53,858 nt of DNA from a virus: the IMG/VR virus record IMGVR_UViG_3300008113_000007, positions 64,001 to 117,858 of that record. One strand, 5' to 3'. Position numbers and translations under genes: made by a program. Position 1 is the first letter of the stretch. Every line of letters begins with the position of its first letter. The notes under the pieces are model-generated. The model searched no databases. It saw nothing but the letters and a program-made list of their open reading frames with translations, and had not been told where the DNA came from. Below, one piece after another: positions 49,103 through 53,858 of the stretch.

Positions 49103-50014
49103 ATGAGCAAATACGCTATACTGCAAATAGAAGGCGGCGTGGGTAAGAACGTCATGGCTACTGCGGTCGTACGTGCGATAAACAAACAGCACCCGGCACA
49201 CAAAATAGTCGTGGTTACGGCACACACAGACGTCTGGCTGAACAATCAGAGAGTACACAGGGTAATCCAGTTCGGAACTCTACAGTACTTCTACAATGAC
49301 TACGTAAAAGACAAAGACTCTCTCATTTTCCTGCACGACCCTTACAAGTCCACAGACTACTTGTACAGAAGAAAGCACGTCACCGAAATCTGGTGCCAAC
49401 TCTGCAACGTGAAATACGACGGATCTTTGCCCGAGATGTACTTCACTCAGCTCGAGAACGACTTCTGCACGTCGATGATCGGCAAGGACGAGAGGCCTAT
49501 ATTTATGATAAACGCCTTCGGCGGCGCACCTGAGCAGCAACACAAATACTCCTGGGCCAGGGACATACCACCAGTGGTCGCGCAGTCCGTCGTAGAGGGA
49601 ATGTCTAAGAAGTTCAGGGTAATACAGATAAGGAGACCTGACCAGATAGCTCTGAACGGAGCAGAGTCTTACTCTGTAAACCTCAGACAGAGCATGCTGA
49701 TGCTTATTCAGTCCGACAGGAGGCTTCTCATAGACTCACTATTGCAACACGTGGCGGCAGGCCTCGAAATGAAGTCCACCGTTCTTTGGGCATGCAACAG
49801 CCCCATAGCGCTAGGGTACGAGCTACACGACAACATCTACGCAAATTTCGTTGCAGGCGACCTGAAGAATAGCGTCTACGAGCCTTACGACATAGTCGGC
49901 GATCCAACGCAACTAGCCACCGCACCGATAGATATGTTCAACGTAGATAAAATAATAAAATCACTCGACATAGAAGAGTTCCCGGACTTAGTTACCGATG
50001 CTTTTATGGTATAA
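49103..50014 (+). CDS. Putative glycosyltransferase (GT9/heptosyltransferase-like fold)
   Basis: This 303-residue protein resembles ADP-heptose:LPS heptosyltransferase-type (GT-B) enzymes. The N-terminus AILQIEGGVGKNVMATAVVR has the glycine-rich strand-turn-helix of the first Rossmann domain, and the next strand is KIVVVTAHTDVW. The second domain shows VIQIRRPDQIALNGA and a donor-site-like segment, LIDSLLQHVAAGLEMKSTVL followed by WACNSPIALGYEL. It directly follows the fibre genes, so glycosylation of fibre proteins is one possible role; use of sugars made by the 10.4-13.7 kb cluster is another. A weak promoter-like CATATAACAAT lies upstream. Assignment is by fold-level pattern only. Confidence 0.62.
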   Translation: MSKYAILQIEGGVGKNVMATAVVRAINKQHPAHKIVVVTAHTDVWLNNQRVHRVIQFGTLQYFYNDYVKDKDSLIFLHDPYKSTDYLYRRKHVTEIWCQLCNVKYDGSLPEMYFTQLENDFCTSMIGKDERPIFMINAFGGAPEQQHKYSWARDIPPVVAQSVVEGMSKKFRVIQIRRPDQIALNGAESYSVNLRQSMLMLIQSDRRLLIDSLLQHVAAGLEMKSTVLWACNSPIALGYELHDNIYANFVAGDLKNSVYEPYDIVGDPTQLATAPIDMFNVDKIIKSLDIEEFPDLVTDAFMV

Positions 50015-50049
50015 AAAAAAAAGAGTCAAATTTGACTCTTTTTTTTTAT
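50011..50049 (+). terminator. Rho-independent terminator
   Basis: AAGAGTCAAA / TTTGACTCTT, flanked by A and T runs, immediately after the stop at 50012-50014. Confidence 0.85.
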
Positions 50050-50060
50050 AAAAATATTCA

Positions 50061-50091
50061 AAAAAAATCTCGACAACGTCGAGATTTTTTT
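50061..50091 (-). terminator. Rho-independent terminator of the minus-strand operon
   Basis: ATCTCGAC / GTCGAGAT with loop AAC, flanked by A and T runs. It ends the operon whose last gene is the SAH hydrolase. Confidence 0.85.
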
Positions 50092-50095
50092 TATT

Positions 50096-51409
50096 TTAGT
50101 ACCTGTACTCGTCGCTCTTGAACGGGCCATCAACAGGAACCCCTATGTAGTCCGACTGCTCAGGTGTCAGGATGTCAAGTTCTACGCCAATCTTAGCGAG
50201 GTGAAGCATAGCGACCTTCTCGTCGAGCTTCTTAGGAAGAACGTACACTTTGTTCTCGTAGTTATGCGAGTTCTGCCAAAGCTCGATTTGCGCGAGCGTC
50301 TGGTTCGCGAAAGAGTTCGACATCACGAACGAAGGGTGACCTGTGGCACATCCGAGGTTCACAAGCCTTCCTTCCGCCAATACGATAATGTCCTTACCCT
50401 CGACGTTGTAAACGTCGACCTGTGGCTTTATCTCGGTCTTTCCGGAGCCGTAGTAAGTGTTCAACCAATCCATATCAATCTCGTTGTCGAAGTGGCCGAT
50501 GTTACAAACTATCGTCTTATCCTTCATTCCGAAGAAATGCCTAGACATGATGATGTTCTTGTTACCTGTTGCAGTGACTACAATGTCCGCCTTAGAGATG
50601 ACGCTGTCCAGCCTCTTCACCTCATAACCGTCCATCGCCGCCTGTAATGCGCAGATTGGATCTATTTCAGTAACGATAACTCTCGCACCAGCACCTCTCA
50701 AAGAAGCAGCAGAACCCTTACCCACGTCGCCGTAGCCACAAACGATGGCAACCTTTCCTGCCATCATAACGTCAGTGGCCCTTCTTATAGAGTCGACCAA
50801 AGACTCCTTACATCCGTACTTGTTGTCGAACTTAGACTTAGTAACTGAGTCGTTCACGTTGATCGCCGGAACCAACAAAGTGCCTTTCTTCATTCTCTCC
50901 TGAAGTCTGAGAACACCGGTTGTTGTCTCTTCGGAAAGTCCTTTGATACCTTCTACCAGGTTAGGGTACCTGTCGAAGACCATATTCGTAAGATCACCTC
51001 CGTCGTCGAGTATCATATTCAACGGCTCGCCGCCCTCGAACGCGTGCAGCGTCTGCTCGATACACCAGTCGAACTCCTGCTCGTTCATACCTTTCCAAGC
51101 GTAAACAGGAATTCCTGCCGCTGCAATAGCCGCAGCCGCGTGGTCCTGTGTAGAGAAGATGTTACAAGACGACCACGAAACCTCTGCACCTAGCTCGATC
51201 AACGTCTCGATAAGAACTGCGGTCTGGATGGTCATATGTAGACAACCTGCGATCCTAGCTCCTGCCAAAGGCTTTGAACCTCTGTACTCCTCACGGATCG
51301 ACATAAGGCCGGGCATCTCCGCCTCAGCAAGTCTGATTTCTTTCCTTCCCCATTCGGCGAGCGACATGTCTTTCACTCTGTAGGCAAGTCTTTCATTTGT
51401 TTCTACCAT
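50096..51409 (-). CDS. ahcY: S-adenosylhomocysteine hydrolase
   Basis: This enzyme splits S-adenosylhomocysteine into adenosine and homocysteine, relieving product inhibition of methyltransferases (437 residues, full length). Landmarks are [19 protein letters not shown] near the N-terminus, [17 protein letters not shown], the NAD-binding [39 protein letters not shown], and the C-terminal PFKSDEYRY containing the conserved Lys and Tyr. It is the last gene of the minus-strand operon. The gene is rare in phages; the DNA methyltransferase at 18.1 kb is an obvious source of substrate, and lowering of SAM-dependent defence signals is a further possibility. Confidence 0.95.
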   Translation of the reverse strand: MVETNERLAYRVKDMSLAEWGRKEIRLAEAEMPGLMSIREEYRGSKPLAGARIAGCLHMTIQTAVLIETLIELGAEVSWSSCNIFSTQDHAAAAIAAAGIPVYAWKGMNEQEFDWCIEQTLHAFEGGEPLNMILDDGGDLTNMVFDRYPNLVEGIKGLSEETTTGVLRLQERMKKGTLLVPAINVNDSVTKSKFDNKYGCKESLVDSIRRATDVMMAGKVAIVCGYGDVGKGSAASLRGAGARVIVTEIDPICALQAAMDGYEVKRLDSVISKADIVVTATGNKNIIMSRHFFGMKDKTIVCNIGHFDNEIDMDWLNTYYGSGKTEIKPQVDVYNVEGKDIIVLAEGRLVNLGCATGHPSFVMSNSFANQTLAQIELWQNSHNYENKVYVLPKKLDEKVAMLHLAKIGVELDILTPEQSDYIGVPVDGPFKSDEYRY

Positions 51410-51435
51410 TACTTTTTTTATTTTTTGTTTGTGGC

Positions 51436-51795
51436 CTATAAACTTATGGCCATTATTTCCTTTTCCTTTTCAATCAGCTCGACCAGAAGCATTCTGCATT
51501 CTTGTTTCAGGTTACTGAGCTTCTGCATACCTTCGTCGTCAAGAGATGTCTCTTTCTCTATCGCCTCTATCTCGTCGGTGATTGCGATTTTCATTCTGTC
51601 GATGTCGCCCGCGACTATGCCACGCACCTCTTCGAAAAGAGAGCTGTAATATGGATTTTCCCTGATGACATGCAGATACATAGCCGGGTTAAAAGCCTTC
51701 ATTATGGAACGTAGCTGTTCCATAATTGACTCTTCTGTCCTGGACTCAGTTAGGCGTTCGAGTGCCAGTTCGAATTCTATCTCGTTCTTACTCAT
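51436..51795 (-). CDS. Unknown helical protein (119 aa)
   Basis: I do not recognise this protein. It is almost entirely helical and charged: [20 protein letters not shown], then [20 protein letters not shown], and a C-terminal coiled coil ([20 protein letters not shown]). The start codon overlaps the stop of smpB by ATGA, so translation is coupled. The protein could be a partner of SmpB or of the SAH hydrolase, but nothing in the sequence shows which. Confidence 0.7.
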   Translation of the reverse strand: MSKNEIEFELALERLTESRTEESIMEQLRSIMKAFNPAMYLHVIRENPYYSSLFEEVRGIVAGDIDRMKIAITDEIEAIEKETSLDDEGMQKLSNLKQECRMLLVELIEKEKEIMAISL

Positions 51796-52232
51796 CTATG
51801 ACTCAATTCTCTTTTCGTGTCACGGTCTATGTCGCGTTTCTTGATGTCCTCCTTCTTGTTCCAGAGCTTCTTGCCCTTGCAGACGCCAATCTTCGCCTTT
51901 ATGCGGTTGTTCTTCAGGTGCAGGTCCAGGAGTATCATAGTGCTTCCCTTCTCCTCCATCATCCTGTCAATCTTCCTGATTTCCTTCTTGTTCAGCAGAA
52001 GCTTCTTCTCGCGGTTCTCGTCGTGCTTCTCGGCCTTGTGCGCCTGCTTGTATGAAGCGATACGCATGTTCTTCACGAATATCTCGCCAGCCTTGAAGTA
52101 AGCGAAAGAGTCACCGATAGTGACGTCGCCGCCGCGTATCGACTTGACCTCGGATCCCGTCAGTATTATTCCTGTCTCGAAGTCCTCGAGCACCGTGAAT
52201 TCGTGGTATGCTTTCCTGTTCTTTATCATCAT
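51792..52232 (-). CDS. smpB: SmpB, tmRNA-binding trans-translation protein
   Basis: This is an SmpB orthologue (146 residues, usual length about 150). The oligonucleotide-binding core is clear: NRKAYHEFTVLEDFETGIIL, TGSEVKSIRGGDVTIGDSFA, the basic KKLLLNKKEIRKIDRMMEEK, and the C-terminal tail AKIGVCKGKKLWNKKEDIKK and [14 protein letters not shown] that enters the ribosomal mRNA channel. SmpB works with tmRNA (ssrA) to rescue stalled ribosomes; I found no tmRNA in the window (no T-arm GTTCGANTC with a matching 3' CCA end), so it would act with host tmRNA or one elsewhere in the phage. The start could be either of two adjacent ATGs. Confidence 0.92.
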   Translation of the reverse strand: MMIKNRKAYHEFTVLEDFETGIILTGSEVKSIRGGDVTIGDSFAYFKAGEIFVKNMRIASYKQAHKAEKHDENREKKLLLNKKEIRKIDRMMEEKGSTMILLDLHLKNNRIKAKIGVCKGKKLWNKKEDIKKRDIDRDTKRELSHR

Positions 52233-52236
52233 AGCC

Positions 52237-52752
52237 CTAATATACTAAAAAATCATGTTCATCGTACCTACTCTTTACGACTTTCACGTACTCGCCTTTC
52301 GCTATTATCGCCAGGTCTGCTGAGTAAAGTACCCGGTCTCCGCCCACGAAAGTCATCTCGGCATTTAAAGAACTGTTCACGAACGAGACGAATATCACTT
52401 TCATTCCAATATCACGCGCCTGGTGGCTAATGTTCCTGACCTTGTTCCTGAGAGCCTGCAGCATATTGTCGCCTGCCCTCCTCTCGAGACGTATCACAAG
52501 GAAGTTCGAGACGTCCTCGCACTCGTCGAGAACGCTGTCTATCCTCCTGTCCCGGTGTACCTGTCTGAGGTCGTCCACGTCGTGTATCGAGACCTCGTGG
52601 CCGCCGCCTAGCCTTTCGAGCACGGAGCCGACCAACCTCTCGCCTTTGGCGTCGTGGCCAAGCACGGTTACGTAGGGCTCATTAACTGAGATAAGACCCG
52701 CCATGCGGCGGACCTTATCTTCATAGTTCAATATCTCGAGAGTCTTCGACAT
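52237..52752 (-). CDS. RecA-fold-like protein lacking Walker A (171 aa)
   Basis: The C-terminal strand pattern VLYSADLAIIAKGEYVKVVK followed by SRYDEH closely resembles the end of RecA/DnaB-type ATPase cores, where the equivalent segment follows the Gln-rich sensor. The region NISHQARDIGMKVIFVSFVN resembles the strand-helix before it, and NFLVIRLERRAGDNMLQAL the Walker B neighbourhood. There is no P-loop GxxxxGK in the first 60 residues (YVTVLGHDAKGERLVGSVL has a loosely related loop with Lys). It may be an inactive regulatory paralogue of a phage ATPase. It starts four bases from the thioredoxin stop within the same operon. Confidence 0.55.
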   Translation of the reverse strand: MSKTLEILNYEDKVRRMAGLISVNEPYVTVLGHDAKGERLVGSVLERLGGGHEVSIHDVDDLRQVHRDRRIDSVLDECEDVSNFLVIRLERRAGDNMLQALRNKVRNISHQARDIGMKVIFVSFVNSSLNAEMTFVGGDRVLYSADLAIIAKGEYVKVVKSRYDEHDFLVY

Positions 52753-52755
52753 GTC

Positions 52756-53088
52756 TTAAATTTGAGCACCTAAGTGGTTATCAACTAAATCCTGAATCTT
52801 TTCCTTAGTTATCATACCAGTGTTTCTCTCAACGATTTCGCCATCCTTGTAAAGTAGTAACGTTGGAATGTTTCGTATTCCCAGTTCCTGTACTAAATCA
52901 CGAGCACCATCAGCATCCAATTTACCAACGGTAAGTTTACCGTAATATTCAGAGGATATTTGATCCACTATCGGTCCAATTACTTTACACGGGCCACACC
53001 ATTCGGCTTTCACGTCAACTAAAACTAAACCCCTTTCAGTGAAAGATTTGTAATTCTCTTCATTCAATTCGGTAATAAATGCAACCAT
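52756..53088 (-). CDS. trxA: Thioredoxin
   Basis: This is a 110-residue thioredoxin with the active site AEWCGPCKVIGPIVDQIS and the cis-Pro segment IRNIPTLLLYKDGEIVERNT. The start at 53088 (MVAFITELNEENYKSF) is chosen because it gives the normal length; the frame is open further upstream but into the next gene. Codon use is visibly more AT-rich than in the rest of the operon (AAA, TTA, GTT, GAT), pointing to more recent acquisition, perhaps from the host. It could supply electrons to the phage ribonucleotide reductase or act as a polymerase processivity factor as host thioredoxin does for T7. Confidence 0.92.
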   Translation of the reverse strand: MVAFITELNEENYKSFTERGLVLVDVKAEWCGPCKVIGPIVDQISSEYYGKLTVGKLDADGARDLVQELGIRNIPTLLLYKDGEIVERNTGMITKEKIQDLVDNHLGAQI

Positions 53089-53110
53089 ATCCTTATTTTT
53101 TATTTTAGTG

Positions 53111-53851
53111 TTATATTGTGTCCCTGCCCAAAAGTTCACCGATGGTGCTGACACGGCTTTCGATCCTTCCGAATATGTCCCTGCGCACCGAAAGCTCCAT
53201 AAGTAGCGTGTCGGATTCGTCCATCCACGACTCGACAACCCTGCCGGACTCTAGTAGCGCAAGAGCGACAGTCTTGTCCTCGAACGCCGCGAAGGTCTTC
53301 CTCACCGCGGCTATCTGCTGTGAGAGCGTAAGTCCCTTCAGCGACTTCGTCACCATCGGCGAAACTGAGCTTAGAACGCTGAGCATCTTCACGTCACTCT
53401 CGTCGAGCGCTGTGTCGAAGTAGTTCTTAGTGCCGAACAGAGGATAGATGCCCCTGAATAGGCGCATCTTCACCTCGTCTCCGTGCACGTTCCTCATATA
53501 GTTCAGGAAGTCCTTTCCGGTGATTAGCCTGAAGACGTTGCCGTCTTTGAAAACGGATGTGTCCTGGGATATTATATCCTCGAACGACTCTGCGTGGTTC
53601 TTTATTTCTTCGACATCGAACGGCTCCGTCTGGACATGGCGCCTCAGGCCGTATATCTTCTCGTCCAGCCCGTGATTTTTCTTTATGATGTCCTCGACCG
53701 CAGGAACCCTGTGTATGTGAAGGTGCTCTATCAGAAGGTCCTTCACGTCGTCGTAGTCCTGCTTTCTCTTCTCCTTGAAGTACTTCTTCACCGTGTCTGC
53801 GAAGCCGAACTCGATTGCGTGCATCAGTAGCTTGAGCTCGAACTGGTCCAT
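53111..53851 (-). CDS. Unknown protein, possibly incomplete at the window edge (246 aa visible)
   Basis: I do not recognise this protein. From ATG at 53849-53851 it reads MDQFELKLLMHAIEFGFADT and ends GELLGRDTI at TAA 53111-53113. The few codons before the ATG are also open, so the true start could lie outside the window. It is a charged, helical protein (DVKDLLIEHLHIHRVPAVED; LSQQIAAVRKTFAAFEDKTV) with no membrane segment or catalytic motif. It is the first visible gene of the minus-strand operon leading to thioredoxin, smpB and ahcY. Confidence 0.7.
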   Translation of the reverse strand: MDQFELKLLMHAIEFGFADTVKKYFKEKRKQDYDDVKDLLIEHLHIHRVPAVEDIIKKNHGLDEKIYGLRRHVQTEPFDVEEIKNHAESFEDIISQDTSVFKDGNVFRLITGKDFLNYMRNVHGDEVKMRLFRGIYPLFGTKNYFDTALDESDVKMLSVLSSVSPMVTKSLKGLTLSQQIAAVRKTFAAFEDKTVALALLESGRVVESWMDESDTLLMELSVRRDIFGRIESRVSTIGELLGRDTI

Positions 53852-53858
53852 CTCGACG

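Overview
The window reads as part of the genome of a large T4-like (myovirus-type, probably jumbo) phage whose host is probably a member of the Bacteroidota. Supporting the phage call are a T4 gp43-like DNA polymerase piece, a gp41-like replicative helicase, a class I ribonucleotide reductase, about 30 kb of giant tail-fibre genes, and at least 14 copies of a late-type promoter block AATATATA with no recognisable -35 element. Supporting the host call are two promoters with the TAnnTTTG -7 element typical of Bacteroidota and the absence of strong Shine-Dalgarno sequences. The genetic code appears standard: TAA, TAG and TGA all end genes.

Layout. 1-10.3 kb: replication and nucleotide genes (polymerase N-terminal half, DinG/XPD-like helicase, gp41-like helicase, nrdA) mixed with unknown acidic and membrane proteins. 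10.4-13.7 kb: four overlapping nucleotide-sugar genes (dehydrogenase, epimerase, acyltransferase, short aminotransferase). 13.75-14.55 kb: two AT-rich small genes with host-type promoters. 14.55-16.4 kb: a structured noncoding RNA ending in a terminator, directly followed by a Ro60 (TROVE/vWA) gene. 16.4-19.5 kb: unknown genes, a putative baseplate protein on the minus strand and a DNA methyltransferase. 19.6-22.8 kb: two tandem fibre paralogues. 22.8-28.3 kb: small genes on both strands, most with a short N-terminal peptide resembling T4 capsid-targeting sequences, plus a RuvC-like nuclease. 28.3-49.1 kb: fibre genes, including a 2867-residue collagen-like protein preceded in the same frame by a single TAA, and two paralogous cysteine-rich beta-roll proteins, the second with a frameshift. 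49.1-50.0 kb: a possible glycosyltransferase. 50.1-53.86 kb: a minus-strand operon with thioredoxin, a RecA-fold-like protein, SmpB, a coiled-coil protein and S-adenosylhomocysteine hydrolase.

How they fit together. Ro60 with its RNA, and SmpB, point to phage control of RNA quality and ribosome rescue. The methyltransferase and S-adenosylhomocysteine hydrolase fit a methylation cycle. The reductase and thioredoxin fit dNTP supply. The sugar genes and the glycosyltransferase could decorate DNA, fibres or the host surface. Many late-type promoters lie so close to the start codon that the mRNAs should be leaderless.

All functions are read from sequence motifs without database searches.
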